This document shows, one piece after another, positions 1 through 10,000 of a DNA stretch of 64,000 bases. This DNA comes from Pseudomaricurvus hydrocarbonicus (GTDB lineage: Bacteria > Pseudomonadota > Gammaproteobacteria > Pseudomonadales > Cellvibrionaceae), in NCBI RefSeq assembly GCF_011602365.1, contig NZ_JAAONZ010000011.1, forward strand, positions 62,001-126,000, given 5' to 3'. Numbering within the stretch: position 1 is the stretch's first letter; the number at the start of each line of letters is the position of its first letter. The notes under the pieces are model-generated. The model did not search any database. It had not been told where the DNA came from and saw nothing but the letters and a program-made list of their open reading frames with translations. The translations under genes were made by a program, and so were the position numbers.

Positions 1-2
1 TG

Positions 3-215
3 GATAAACACGATCCCTGGCTGATGCTGGAAGGTATGTGGCAACAACAGCCCCATATTCGCATCGAAGTAAAAGAGTCTATTATTATCGGCAATGAAGG
101 TGCTGCCCACCACATTAATCATTTGGTGGCGGGAGGTATCAGCACGGAAACCATCGAATTTTACAGTTTACAAGATGGCAAACTCAGCTCTCGAATTTTT
201 ATCAAGCCTGCTTAA
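3..215 (+). CDS. NTF2-like (SnoaL-type) protein, C-terminal part, cut by window edge
   Basis: The reading frame is open from the left edge to the stop at 213-215, so the 5' end lies outside the window. The visible ~70 residues end in a segment (LEGMWQQQP...ETIEFY...FIKPA) that aligns with the C-terminal half of the complete 122-residue protein at 40146-40514 (LDGMWAQQQP...ETIEHY...FIKQPSQ). Both look like small NTF2/SnoaL-fold proteins, a family of ligand-binding or isomerase/hydratase proteins. The enzymatic role is unknown. The ATG at position 24 is probably internal, because homology continues upstream of it (DKHDPWL). Confidence 0.6.
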   Translation, partial: DKHDPWLMLEGMWQQQPHIRIEVKESIIIGNEGAAHHINHLVAGGISTETIEFYSLQDGKLSSRIFIKPA

Positions 216-266
216 ATGGGCGCCTTTCAGCGTTAATAACCATTGCCCCTGAACAAATGTCTGCGA

Positions 267-1556
267 TCAGGTCGCTTGTTCAGGCTGCAACTGTAATGAC
301 TCAGACTGCACCGCACGGTATTCCGGCGGTTTACCCAGCGTCAGTAATAATAGCGCCCCCAATAAAGTACCTGCGACACAATAGATCAACATGGAATCGT
401 AACTGCCACTGCGCTGATACAGGATAGCAAACAGTAAAGGTGCCACCGCCGAGGCCACCGTAATCAATCCCTGGTGAAAACCCATCAGGCGGCCGTAGTC
501 CTTCATGCCGAAATAGCGAGCGATCAAGTAAGCGGCAATATCAAATTCGGCCCCGGTACCCACCCCCACCATCGCGACAGCCACAGCCATAATCACCACA
601 TCGTTGGTACCACTTAAAAACAACACACACCCAATGGATGGCAATATCAGACTGACTGCCGCCACCGCCGGAGGCCAAACCTGATCCAAAAAAAAGCCAA
701 CCAGCAATCGTCCAATAATTAATGCCATGCCGAAAAAGCTGAAAATAAATCCGGCTTCGGCAGCACTTAATCCCCGATCACGCAGGATTGGCATGGTATT
801 GGTGACCATCCCAATCACCGCCGATACCACCAGGCACATGGCCAGATTACACGTCCAGAAGCGCCGGGTAACGAAGCCCTCTCTGAATGGCAAACCCAAC
901 AAGGCCAACTGACTGCGAGTATCCCGCTGCACAGGTGATTGTGACACTGAATGGTGACTTGAATTAACGTGTGCTTGCGGTAATTTAAACCAGAGCCATA
1001 CCAAGGGAATAATCAACAGATTCATTGCCGCCAGCAATACAAATGCTGCCTGCCAGTGATAGTGCTCCATCACCATAGCCATCAGGCCCGGTACTATCGC
1101 CGCGGTAATACCGGTACCCGATAACGCAATAGCCAGCGCCAAGCCGCGGTGTTCGACAAACCATAAATTCACCAACTGGGTCCAGGTAATGGCCAGCGCT
1201 CCCATACCAATAATGGGCAACAGACCAAAAGCGATATACAGACTCCATACCGAACCCCCAAGCCAATGGGCACAAGCGAGGTACCCCAACGCCATCAACA
1301 GTAACGAAGCTATAGTGACCTTTTTGATACCAAAACTGAGATTTAGCCAGCCTACCGCCTGTAGACCTATCACCGCACCACCATACAGAAATGAGATGGC
1401 GACCTGCTGACTGCCACGATCCCAGCCAAAAGCCGTCTCCAGCGGAATAATGAACGCGCCAAACCCGTAAAGCAGCACGGCATTAATACTGATGGCCACG
1501 CCCAGCAACGACAACAACAATACCTGCCAACCTTCGATAAATTCTGTCCACCGCAT
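267..1556 (-). CDS. MFS transporter (monocarboxylate/oxalate-type)
   Basis: A 429-residue integral membrane protein with about twelve hydrophobic segments and two six-helix halves separated by a polar loop near residues 195-225. The first loop is followed by the glycine-rich stretch (FLYGGAVIGLQAVGWL) typical of MCT/OFA-like major facilitators. It probably imports or exports an organic acid related to the catabolic substrate, acting in the inner membrane. It lies 104 bp downstream of the KstD-like flavoprotein gene on the same strand and may be co-transcribed with it. The start codon has only a weak upstream GAGAG-type ribosome site. The substrate cannot be inferred. Confidence 0.85.
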   Translation of the reverse strand: MRWTEFIEGWQVLLLSLLGVAISINAVLLYGFGAFIIPLETAFGWDRGSQQVAISFLYGGAVIGLQAVGWLNLSFGIKKVTIASLLLMALGYLACAHWLGGSVWSLYIAFGLLPIIGMGALAITWTQLVNLWFVEHRGLALAIALSGTGITAAIVPGLMAMVMEHYHWQAAFVLLAAMNLLIIPLVWLWFKLPQAHVNSSHHSVSQSPVQRDTRSQLALLGLPFREGFVTRRFWTCNLAMCLVVSAVIGMVTNTMPILRDRGLSAAEAGFIFSFFGMALIIGRLLVGFFLDQVWPPAVAAVSLILPSIGCVLFLSGTNDVVIMAVAVAMVGVGTGAEFDIAAYLIARYFGMKDYGRLMGFHQGLITVASAVAPLLFAILYQRSGSYDSMLIYCVAGTLLGALLLLTLGKPPEYRAVQSESLQLQPEQAT

Positions 1557-1660
1557 CGGTCTCTCACTTCTTTTCGAGTTTTGCTTTTATGTTTCTTTAC
1601 TTGCTAACTGTGCGTCTGCATTCACTATACGTACGTTGAAATGCACACAGAAATAAGCTG

Positions 1661-3355
1661 CTAGGTTTCGCTGTCGGCTAGTGCTCGCGCCGCCACATAG
1701 CCAAAGGTCAAACTCAAGGTGTTGTTAGCACCATTGCCTGGTGCCTTACCTCGCCAAAGGGAATTCATATCCAGACCAATGGCCTGTAAACCAGGAATGG
1801 GGTTGTCATTGGCATCCAGCACCCGGGCCTTGGCATCAACACGCAGCCCTACGGTAGTGGTGGAGTCACCTGGAAAGATGGTAACGGCATAAAAGGGTGG
1901 CGTCAGTATGGGTCCCAGGCAAGGATTGGGGGTATGACTGACATCGCCCATGGACACATCCGCAGGAAAACTGCCACGACCAAAATCGGTGTCCTCACCC
2001 CGGGCCGCCATGGTATTGAACTGCCCAATCGTACACACCAAAGCATCGGGATCTATGCCTAATTGCCGGGCCAGATCATCCAGTGTTTCCGCATGAGCGA
2101 GATAACCCTGTTCGAGCATGTTGTTGAGACCAATGCCGCCGGGGCGCACCAGTCCCAGCCCATACTTCTTAATAAAGTTATGATCACATAGCAAATAGGC
2201 CGGAACTGAACCCGTGCGATGCATAGGCTCCACCAGATTAGTGGCAGATTCGTTACCAAAGCGCTGGCCCTGCTGGTTGACAGCAATACAACCGGGTTTG
2301 CCTCGATCGAGAAATAAATGCGGAAACTTGCGCAAACTGCCATCGGGCTGCGGCAGTAAAGAAACCACGACCCAACCGGCATTACTGATATTATCGCCAT
2401 CAAAGCGACCACCCTGGTCAAGCCCCGCCTGAATGCCATCGCCGGTATTACCCTCAGGCACCAGCGAGACATGTTGATCCGCAAACGGAATATAGTCGCG
2501 ACGCATTTCTTCGTTGGCCGAAAAGCCTCCAGTGGCCATGATGACTCCGCGACGAGCACGTACCGTCAGTAACTCACCTCCATGATCAATAATCACGCCA
2601 CGAACAACACCGCCCTCTATGAGTAACTGCCGCATAGGGGCGTTATTCCAGAGGTTCACACCGGCATCAACACAACTTTTACACAAGCGTGCAGCCAGCG
2701 CATTGCCCATCGTCAGGCGGGTACTGCGACCATAACGCAGTTTGTCGACACCAAAGCGCAGCAACAGTTTGAGTAAATACCAGAAAGATTTGAGCGACTT
2801 ACGGGCATTGGCGATGTGAGGCATATCACCCAGCCCCACCATAAAACCACCGGGCGCGTTAAATTCCTGCAGCGGTGGCCGCAAACGGGCAAAGTGCTCG
2901 CCGAGCACCAAACCATTAAATTCCTGCGGCGACAACAACCGACCGCTGGGCGTGAAGCCCGCAACCTCTGGATGCCAGTCAGCGAAACCTTCCTGCAAGG
3001 TGAAGTCCACCGCCGTATTGGCCCGTAAAAAATCCACCATGGCTGGCGCCTGCTCCAGAAAAGCGTCCACCAGATCAGTACGCACCGAATCACCAATACT
3101 ATCGCAAATATATTGACGGGCCAGCGCCTTGTCGTCTGCTATTCCCTGAGCCTTAGCCAAACTATTGCCGGGTACCCAGATCCCCCCTCCAGACCAGGCG
3201 GTAGTGCCGCCAAAGTACTCTGTCTTTTCAGTCAACAAGACGTCCATACCGTGCAATGCTGCAACGCAAGCTGCTGTCATACCTGCCCCGCCAGAGCCAA
3301 TAACAACTACGTCTGTTTCTAGTGTTTCCGTTATGGGAGAGGTCGCTATTGTCAT
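1661..3355 (-). CDS. KstD-like FAD-dependent dehydrogenase (3-ketosteroid dehydrogenase family)
   Basis: 564 residues. The N-terminus carries a dinucleotide-binding motif (VVVIGSGGAGMTAA, about residues 17-30) followed by the FGGTTAWSGGGIWVPGN segment of FAD_binding_2 proteins. The C-terminus has PPFYAV...GDSTTTVGL and GNGANNTLSLTFGYVAARAL, as in 3-ketosteroid dehydrogenases and related enzymes that desaturate cyclic ketones. Two tyrosines important in classical KstD seem absent: the usual PDYxPE segment reads ADWHPE, and the usual NExxPY segment reads NESATN. The C-terminal FYAV tyrosine is kept. I infer dehydrogenation of a cyclic ketone other than a normal 3-ketosteroid. The divergent intergenic region upstream contains a candidate 19-bp operator. 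Confidence 0.8.
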   Translation of the reverse strand: MTIATSPITETLETDVVVIGSGGAGMTAACVAALHGMDVLLTEKTEYFGGTTAWSGGGIWVPGNSLAKAQGIADDKALARQYICDSIGDSVRTDLVDAFLEQAPAMVDFLRANTAVDFTLQEGFADWHPEVAGFTPSGRLLSPQEFNGLVLGEHFARLRPPLQEFNAPGGFMVGLGDMPHIANARKSLKSFWYLLKLLLRFGVDKLRYGRSTRLTMGNALAARLCKSCVDAGVNLWNNAPMRQLLIEGGVVRGVIIDHGGELLTVRARRGVIMATGGFSANEEMRRDYIPFADQHVSLVPEGNTGDGIQAGLDQGGRFDGDNISNAGWVVVSLLPQPDGSLRKFPHLFLDRGKPGCIAVNQQGQRFGNESATNLVEPMHRTGSVPAYLLCDHNFIKKYGLGLVRPGGIGLNNMLEQGYLAHAETLDDLARQLGIDPDALVCTIGQFNTMAARGEDTDFGRGSFPADVSMGDVSHTPNPCLGPILTPPFYAVTIFPGDSTTTVGLRVDAKARVLDANDNPIPGLQAIGLDMNSLWRGKAPGNGANNTLSLTFGYVAARALADSET

Positions 3356-3769
3356 GTAAAACCTGCTATTGGCTTTTTATTGTTGGCGGTCTGAAGAGTG
3401 CCTTTGCAACGTTGCAGAGTTGCAGAGTTGTCAGTCACTTGTGTAGATAACTTTTCGTGTATAACTGTTTTTATATCACTACAGATATATAGCTATAGAT
3501 ATATTACTACAGGACCTTACCACGTCTGTGCGCTTAACACGGGGTTCGATAAGCAAGACTATTTGTCCCTCTGTCAAACAAATTACCTTGTGATAGGCTA
3601 CCTCACCTTTCACCATGGGAAAAACTTTTCCGAGCAAACAAAAAATAATGGTAACGCACTCGACTGGTGACTCAGTCGCCTCCAGTAAAAAGCCATAAAA
3701 TAAGTGCTTGGCCGCAACAAAACCATCAACACCCATAACATCAATAATAACCTCAGTAAGGATCTGTCT
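3356..3769. other. Divergent intergenic region between KstD-like and DapB-like genes
   Basis: A 414-bp non-coding stretch between divergent genes. It contains the candidate operator at 3561-3579 and an AT-rich section near 3470-3510 with short tatata-like direct repeats that could hold promoter elements. I see no convincing small gene or RNA. Confidence 0.5.
3561..3579. promoter_or_regulatory. Candidate 19-bp operator, site A
   Basis: Reads ATTTGTC-CCTCT-GTCAAAC, matching the inverted-repeat consensus GTTTKAC-N5-GTMAAAC at 12 of 14 half-site positions. It lies between the divergent KstD-like and DapB-like genes, about 190-200 bp from each start codon. Confidence 0.45.
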
Positions 3770-4882
3770 ATGCAAACATCTATGAAAAAGCCATACAAAA
3801 TCATTGTCTGGGGTCCCGGCCGAATGGGGTCAATTTGCATTTGGGAGATGGCGCAATCAGACGCCTTTGAACTGGTGGGTGTACGAGCCTATAGCAAGAA
3901 AAAACACGGCATGGATGCCGGTGAGTTAATTGGTATTGAGCCATTAGGCGTTAAGGTCAGTACCAATATCGAAGAACTGTTGGCGATCGAGTGTGACTGT
4001 GTGGTGTACACCGCTCACGATGAAGGCACCTATCACACCGATGACGAGATCTTGCAGATTTTGGCCGCCGGAAAAAATATTGTGACCCCTCTACCCTACC
4101 AGAATGCGCATCTGTTCCGGGAACCTGAATTTATCGCCAAACTGGAAGCGGCCTGCGAACAAGGCCAATCCGTTTTTTATGCTGGCGGCATTGATCCGGA
4201 TCTGATTCCCAATCGAGTGTTGTTGGCGCTGACCGGCGGTTGTGCTGATGTCAAATCCATCCGCCTGCAAGAGAACTGGGATTGCAGCGAAGCCGCTCCT
4301 GGCCCGCTGCAATATATCGGTTTTGGCCAAAAGCCCGAGGACGCGGAGAAAATAGAGGTCTCCAAAACCATGGCGGCCAACTTCACCAAATCCATTGTCC
4401 ATACCGCGGCCAAAGTACTCGGTGTTACTTATGATCGGGTCGTAGAAAGTCACGATTATATTGTCGCCAAAGAAGATATCCACAAGCCCTTTTTAATTAA
4501 AGCCGGAACCGTTGGCAGAATCACTCACCGCATGCAAGGCTTTGTGGACAGCATAGGCCCAGAACCTCTGTTTACCATTGAATATCACTGGCTAGTTGGT
4601 GACACCATGCTGCCGGAAGGAGTACATCCCGGACAGTACTATGTGGCCACTATTGAAGGGCGCCCATCGCTGAAAATGACCCTGGATTTCTCAGTGTCCA
4701 ATCATTCGGATGAGCAGTTTTTCAAAATGGGTAATATGGAGGTGGAGCCCAGTTATGTCGCCACGATTATTCCCTGTGTGCAGGCAATTCCCCACGTGGT
4801 GAATGCCAAGCCAGGGCTGTTGCCGTCCTTCGATCCGAGCCTTAACTGGAAACAGGACCTGCGCGATAGCGTGAAAAACTGA
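3770..4882 (+). CDS. DapB-like NAD(P)-binding oxidoreductase
   Basis: 370 residues from the chosen ATG, which is preceded by TAAGGA at a 7-nt distance; an upstream in-frame ATG at 3704 lacks such a site. The N-terminus (YKIIVWGPGRMGSICIWEM) is a Rossmann motif of the dihydrodipicolinate reductase N-terminal type, followed by a CDCVVYTAHDEG segment. The protein is longer than DapB (about 270) and lacks an obvious DapB lysine-biosynthesis signature. It resembles 2,4-diaminopentanoate dehydrogenase-like and steroid-cluster 'dihydrodipicolinate reductase' proteins. I infer an NAD(P)-dependent oxidoreductase on a catabolic intermediate. It is transcribed divergently from the KstD-like gene and converges on the haemoglobin gene. 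Confidence 0.7.
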   Translation: MQTSMKKPYKIIVWGPGRMGSICIWEMAQSDAFELVGVRAYSKKKHGMDAGELIGIEPLGVKVSTNIEELLAIECDCVVYTAHDEGTYHTDDEILQILAAGKNIVTPLPYQNAHLFREPEFIAKLEAACEQGQSVFYAGGIDPDLIPNRVLLALTGGCADVKSIRLQENWDCSEAAPGPLQYIGFGQKPEDAEKIEVSKTMAANFTKSIVHTAAKVLGVTYDRVVESHDYIVAKEDIHKPFLIKAGTVGRITHRMQGFVDSIGPEPLFTIEYHWLVGDTMLPEGVHPGQYYVATIEGRPSLKMTLDFSVSNHSDEQFFKMGNMEVEPSYVATIIPCVQAIPHVVNAKPGLLPSFDPSLNWKQDLRDSVKN

Positions 4883-4902
4883 ACAGATAGAAACTACTGA
4901 CG

Positions 4903-4931
4903 TGGGCTGTGCCATGCGAATGCACAGCCCA
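4903..4931. terminator. Hairpin between convergent genes
   Basis: TGGGCTGTGC and GCACAGCCCA form a 10-bp stem with a 9-nt loop, 20 bp after the DapB-like stop codon and 27 bp before the haemoglobin stop codon. There is no strong T tract on either side, so this is a probable but not textbook terminator. Confidence 0.5.
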
Positions 4932-4958
4932 ACAGATTTAAATCAACAGGCTGTCGAT

Positions 4959-5384
4959 TTAACTGATGGCAATAATATTGGGGTCTGTATTCTCACGCAG
5001 GGACTCATCGCGATTACGCACCGTATCGGCCAGCCGGTACACTGGCTCTTTGAGCATGGCTTTCAATTCATCGCTGGCGTTTATACGTTCCAGCGCTTCA
5101 TTAAAACATAACAACCACTGATCACGCTCAGCAGGGCCAATAGGAAACGGGGCGTGCGGCTCAGTCAAACAAACAGTGCCGGTTTTGTCATGATAGCGCG
5201 GCGGGCCACCCATCCAGCCGGTCAGGTAGTCGGTTAGCTTCCCCTTAACATCTACCAGGCTGCGTGAATGCATGGCGCGGATATGCGCCGCTTCTGGCAG
5301 TTCATCCATCACATCATAAAACGTTTCCGCCAGTTGACGAATGCCTTCTTCGCCCAGAAGTTGATAAGGAGTTTCAAAATTCAT
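4959..5384 (-). CDS. Group II truncated haemoglobin
   Basis: 141 residues, the usual size for a 2-on-2 globin. Visible features are F22-Y23 (B9-B10), the conserved TGWMGGPPRY segment (residues 55-64), H77 as proximal haem ligand in LTEPHAPFPIG, and W90 (G8) in RDQWLLC; W(G8) and Y(B10) are hallmarks of group II (TrHbO) proteins. Known members bind O2 and are implicated in oxygen delivery or NO/peroxide chemistry. Its position beside several oxygenase genes suggests oxygen supply or protection from reactive species, which is inference. It precedes no partner by less than 200 bp, so its operon membership is unclear. Confidence 0.88.
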   Translation of the reverse strand: MNFETPYQLLGEEGIRQLAETFYDVMDELPEAAHIRAMHSRSLVDVKGKLTDYLTGWMGGPPRYHDKTGTVCLTEPHAPFPIGPAERDQWLLCFNEALERINASDELKAMLKEPVYRLADTVRNRDESLRENTDPNIIAIS

Positions 5385-5616
5385 GACCAGGATACCTCAT
5401 CGGTTTACACTGTATGTTTAACATCGAACCCCATATTGGCCAAATAGCCATAGTTTCAAACAGAGGGCACATCAGCGATTTCAGCAATACGCTGATATCA
5501 GGCTCATTACTTTACCATACACGTTCTACTTGATGTACTCTCCCAGCTACCAGTCCTACGGCCTCCTCCCGGCCATATGCCCAAGCTCCTACCGCTCTGC
5601 TGGACTACATTGCCAA

Positions 5617-6306
5617 CTACACTCTGCCAACTACGGGCACCAGCGCCCCCGTTACAGCACTGGCTTGAACAGAGCTTAAGAACAGGATGACATTGGCCAG
5701 TTCCGCGGGGGTAACCCACGTACTGTAATCGGCATCAGGCATATCTTTACGGTTGATCGGGGTATCAATAATGCTCGGCAAAACGGCATTGACGCGAACT
5801 TTACCCTTGTATTCGTCCGCCAGCGATTCCGTCAGTTTTGCAACACCCGCCTTAGAGGCTGTGTAGGCTGCCACACCAGTTTCGCACTTGTAAATACTAT
5901 TCGCACTGATGTTTACAATACTGGCCTGATTGCCAGCGCTCAGGAATGGCAATGCCGACTGACAGGAGATCACCGCAGTGCGAACGTTGATGCTGAACAT
6001 TTTTTCCCAACTGTCGATATTACTGCCGTCAAACATTTCCCAGACAAAACCACCAACAATATTAATCAATCCATCAAATCCGCCGAAACTGTCAGCAGCC
6101 TTTTGAAAGGCTTGTTGAGCGGCATCAGGCTGGGTCAGATCCACACCGCCCAGCTGCACCAGATTTTCCTGATCAAAAGCGCTGTCAGCCGGAGCATAAT
6201 CCATGGCGATCACTTTGGCACCCTGTTCCAGAGCACTGCTTACTACTCCGCGGCCCAGCGCACCAAAAGCCCCGGTAATAACGATACGACGCCCATTCAT
6301 ACTCAT
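5617..6306 (-). CDS. SDR family oxidoreductase
   Basis: 229 residues, a short classical-type SDR. It shows the TGAFGALG cofactor motif (residues 11-18), a VNISANS strand with the catalytic serine, and YTASK (YxxxK) in the active site. An aspartate after the second strand (AMDYAP) favours NAD(H). The C-terminal substrate loop is short and ends GALVPVVGRV, so the final strand motif is reduced. It probably oxidises or reduces a hydroxyl/keto group of an intermediate. It lies 65 bp downstream of folE on the same strand. Either of two ATGs, six bases apart, could be the start. Confidence 0.8.
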   Translation of the reverse strand: MSMNGRRIVITGAFGALGRGVVSSALEQGAKVIAMDYAPADSAFDQENLVQLGGVDLTQPDAAQQAFQKAADSFGGFDGLINIVGGFVWEMFDGSNIDSWEKMFSINVRTAVISCQSALPFLSAGNQASIVNISANSIYKCETGVAAYTASKAGVAKLTESLADEYKGKVRVNAVLPSIIDTPINRKDMPDADYSTWVTPAELANVILFLSSVQASAVTGALVPVVGRV

Positions 6307-6371
6307 ATATTATCTCTCTTATATGTGTGTTACTGAATATAAAAACAAAAAATTGAATTCTGCTTAAAACA

Positions 6372-6917
6372 TTATCCTAGTAACGTTAAAAATTCACTAC
6401 GAGTAGCCTGATTAGAACGAAACTCCCCAAGCATGGCAGAAGTCTTCATAGAAGAGTTCTGCTTTTCCACGCCTCGCATCATCATGCAGAAATGGCGAGC
6501 TTCAATGATGACACCCACACCATGAGCATTGGTGAGTTTCATGATAGCCTCGGCAACTTCCGTCGTGAGATTTTCCTGAATTTGCAGACGCCGCGCAAAC
6601 ATATCCACAATGCGTGCAATTTTTGAAAGACCAATTACCTGACCAGAAGGCAAATACGCTACGTGGCACTTTCCCACAAACGGCAATACATGGTGCTCAC
6701 ACAATGAATAAAGCTCAATGTCTTTGACAATAACCATCTCGTTGCTATCTGAAGGGAACAGCGCGCCATTAACCACTTCCTCAAGGGACTGGTCATAACC
6801 TCGCGTAATAAAATCAAATGCCTTGGCAGCGCGTTTTGGGGTATCCAGCAAACCCGGGCGGCTTAAATCATCACGGCTGCCAATAATTTCGGCATATGCT
6901 TGTTTCAGCGTAGTCAT
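6372..6917 (-). CDS. folE: GTP cyclohydrolase I
   Basis: 181 residues, a full-length FolE-I. It converts GTP to 7,8-dihydroneopterin triphosphate, the first step towards folate and tetrahydrobiopterin. The signature [20 protein letters not shown] contains the zinc Cys and the catalytic histidines. The second zinc Cys is in [18 protein letters not shown]. The start is set by GAGAGGAA about 5 nt upstream of the ATG. Such a gene is unexpected in a degradative cluster: it may be an island-borne duplicate supplying pterin cofactor, or simply a housekeeping gene caught here. The neighbours on both sides are catabolic and on the same strand. Confidence 0.92.
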   Translation of the reverse strand: MTTLKQAYAEIIGSRDDLSRPGLLDTPKRAAKAFDFITRGYDQSLEEVVNGALFPSDSNEMVIVKDIELYSLCEHHVLPFVGKCHVAYLPSGQVIGLSKIARIVDMFARRLQIQENLTTEVAEAIMKLTNAHGVGVIIEARHFCMMMRGVEKQNSSMKTSAMLGEFRSNQATRSEFLTLLG

Positions 6918-7033
6918 TACATTTCCTCTCCCAATTTATATTTATTCAACCACCAGCACCTGCGTCATGCCGCCGGTAATATACACGTGGGTAGTTGATT
7001 CACGATATAAATCGCACAGTTCCACAGCGGTCG

Positions 7034-10000
7034 TCAAGATGCTCTATCTCGTGAATCAGATTTCCGATAGGACGTCCATAATTGCTCACGTTTTTCAGCC
7101 GCAACCAGCATATTGCCTTCTTTCACATGCCCGTAACCACGAATTGTTTGAGGCAACTGCGCCAATGCCAGAGCTGACGGGTAATTATCCACTGACAGCG
7201 TTGCACTAAACTCTTCAACCATAGCCAGGTAATCTTCAATCAGGGCTCGCTCCTGACGACGCTCATCGGTTTTCCCAAAGATATCGAAAGCCGTGCCCCG
7301 TAAGAATTTAAAACGTGCCAACACCGAGAATACCGGCAACATCCAGGCGCCGAATTGACGCTTGATCAGATGCCCTTGAGCATCTTTCTTCGACAACAGA
7401 GGCGGTGCCATATGGAAATTGAGGGTGTAATCTTTCCCCAACTCACCGGCAAATTGTTGCTTGAGTAAATCCTTGAATTCACTGGAAGCATGTAGACGAG
7501 CCACTTCGTACTCATCCTTGTAGGCCATCAGTTTTTGCAGGTTTTTAGCCACGGCCAGCGTCAATTCCATACCACGCTTTACACCCAGCCCCTGCTCGAC
7601 CGTCGCTATTTTTTCTACGGCCTGGCTGAAACGTTGAGCATAGGCAGCATCCTGATAAGCGCTCAGCAGAGACACACCACGCTGAGTCACCGAAGTGACC
7701 GTATCCGGCTCAATAATTGTTACCGCACGGGTGTCTTTATCGATGATAGGCAGTAACTTGCTATCGTGAGCGGCAACCCGACCCCATTCGAAAGCCTGGA
7801 TATTCTTAGGCACGGCCACCCCATTAAGTTCAATTGCGCGGATCAGCGCGGCATAACTCAATGGAATCCAGCCTTTTTGCCAGGCATACCCCAACAGCAG
7901 AGGGTTCGCAAAAATACTATCCCCCATGACCTTACTGGCAATCGCGGTGGCGTCGATATAATCGCACGCATCACTCAACGCGCGCTCAATGTTAGTCTCG
8001 GCAGCATCTTTGGGAAACTTCCAATCCGGATCGGACAGAAATTCCGCCGCTGGCGTCAATGCCGTATTCACAACCCCTTTGGTCAGTCCCACCTGCACCC
8101 GGGACAGGGCATCGGCAGAAGCTGTTACTATTTCGTCACAGCCAATCAGCACACTGGCCTCGGCAGTGGCAATGCGCGTGGCGTGAATCTGACAAGGCGT
8201 TGCTGCAATCTGCACGTGGCTCATGACGGCCCCACCCTTTTGTGCCAAACCGGTCTGATCCAGCACAGTAATGCCTTTACCTTCCAGGTGCGCCGCCATG
8301 CCCAGTAATGCACCTATCGTAACAACGCCGGTGCCGCCAATGCCCGCAACCACAATACCGCAGGTGGCATTAATACCGTAATTTTCCAAAGCCGGCACTT
8401 GTGGCTGTGGCAGAGATACAAACAGATCGGTGGCAGCCGTCGCTTTCTCCGGCTTGCGCAATTCGCCCCCTTCCACAGTCACAAAACTCGGGCAAAAACC
8501 TTTAACGCAGGAGAAATCCTTATTGCAGCTGTTTTGATTGATTTGACGCTTGGTGCCCAGCTCGGTTTCCAGCGGTTCCACCGACACACAGCCAGAGGCC
8601 TGTGAGCAATCACCACAGCCTTCACACACGGCTGGGTTGATAATAGCGCGCTTGTCAGGGTCAACCATGAGACCACGTTTGCGACGGCGACGCTTCTCCG
8701 TGGCGCAGGTTTGATCATAAACAATCACCGACACGCCATCCTGTTCACGCAAGCGCAATTGGATAGCTTCCAGCTCATCTCTATGATAAACCTTGGCATT
8801 GACACGAATATCCGTTTCGTATTTTTCCGGCTCATCAGTAACCACCAGTACCTCGGCAGCCCCTTCAGCGCGCACCTGATCGACAATCTGGGGGACCGTC
8901 AAAACGCCATCCACCGGCTGTCCTCCCGTCATGGCGACGGCGTCGTTAAAAAGAACCTTGTAAGTGATATTCGCGCTGGCGGCAATGGCTGCGCGAATAG
9001 CCAAAATACCCGAATGGAAATAAGTACCGTCACCGAGGTTAACAAATACGTGCTTGTCGTCAGTAAAGTGCATTTGGCCGAGCCAACTCACACCCTCGCC
9101 ACCCATTTGAGTAAAGGTTTCGGTGCTGCGATCCATCCACATGGCCATGTAGTGACAGCCAATACCGGCCAATGCCCGCGAGCCTTCCGGCACCTTGGTG
9201 GAAGTGTTGTGAGGACAGCCTGAACAGAACCAGGGCTTGCGTTCAATGGGCATGCCCGCTTGAGTCGCAGCCTGCTCCTTACTCTCAATCACTTCAATGC
9301 GCGCCAAAATACGACGACGCACACTGTCTTCCAGGTCCATGCGTGTCAATCGCGAAGCAATGGCCTTGGCAATGATGGCAGGCGACAGTTCGTAGCGGGC
9401 TGGCAACAACCAGTTACCGCGCGGCTGAGACCATTCTCCACCGGCGTTATCGCGCTCATCGAATTTACCGTACACCCGTGGGCGGACGTCATCACGCCAG
9501 TTATAAAGCTCTTCCTTCAGTGCGTATTCAAGAATCTGACGTTTCTCTTCCACCACCAGGATCTCTTCCAGACCTTCAGCAAAAGCGCGGGAATCACGAG
9601 CATCCAATGGCCACACACAGCCCACTTTCATGATACGAATACCCAGGTTGCGACAGGTTTCGTCATCCAGTCCCAAGTCCACCAACGCCTGACGCACATC
9701 CAGGTATGCCTTACCTGCGGCCATAATCCCAAAGCGGGCTTTGGGTGAGTCCAGTACCACTTGGTTCAGTTTATTGGCTCGAATGTATTCCAGTGCCGCA
9801 TACCACTTGTAATTGAGCATGCGTTGTTCTTGCTCCAGTGGAGTGTCGGGCCAGCGGATATTCAGGCCACCCTCTGGCATCTCAAATTCGTCCGGTAATA
9901 CTATCCGCACCCGATCCGGGTCGACCTCTACCGATGCTGAAGATTCCACCACATCGGTGACACATTTCATCCCCGCCCACAAACCCGAGTAGCGACTCAT

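Noticed and set aside
1661-3355. Calling this protein a true 3-ketosteroid delta-1-dehydrogenase (kstD)
   Set aside because: Two expected active-site tyrosines seem to be missing, so only family membership is supported.
8711-9748. Long open frames on the plus strand inside the ferredoxin oxidoreductase gene
   Set aside because: They lie antisense to a strongly conserved coding sequence and have no protein-like features. They are shadows of its codon usage.
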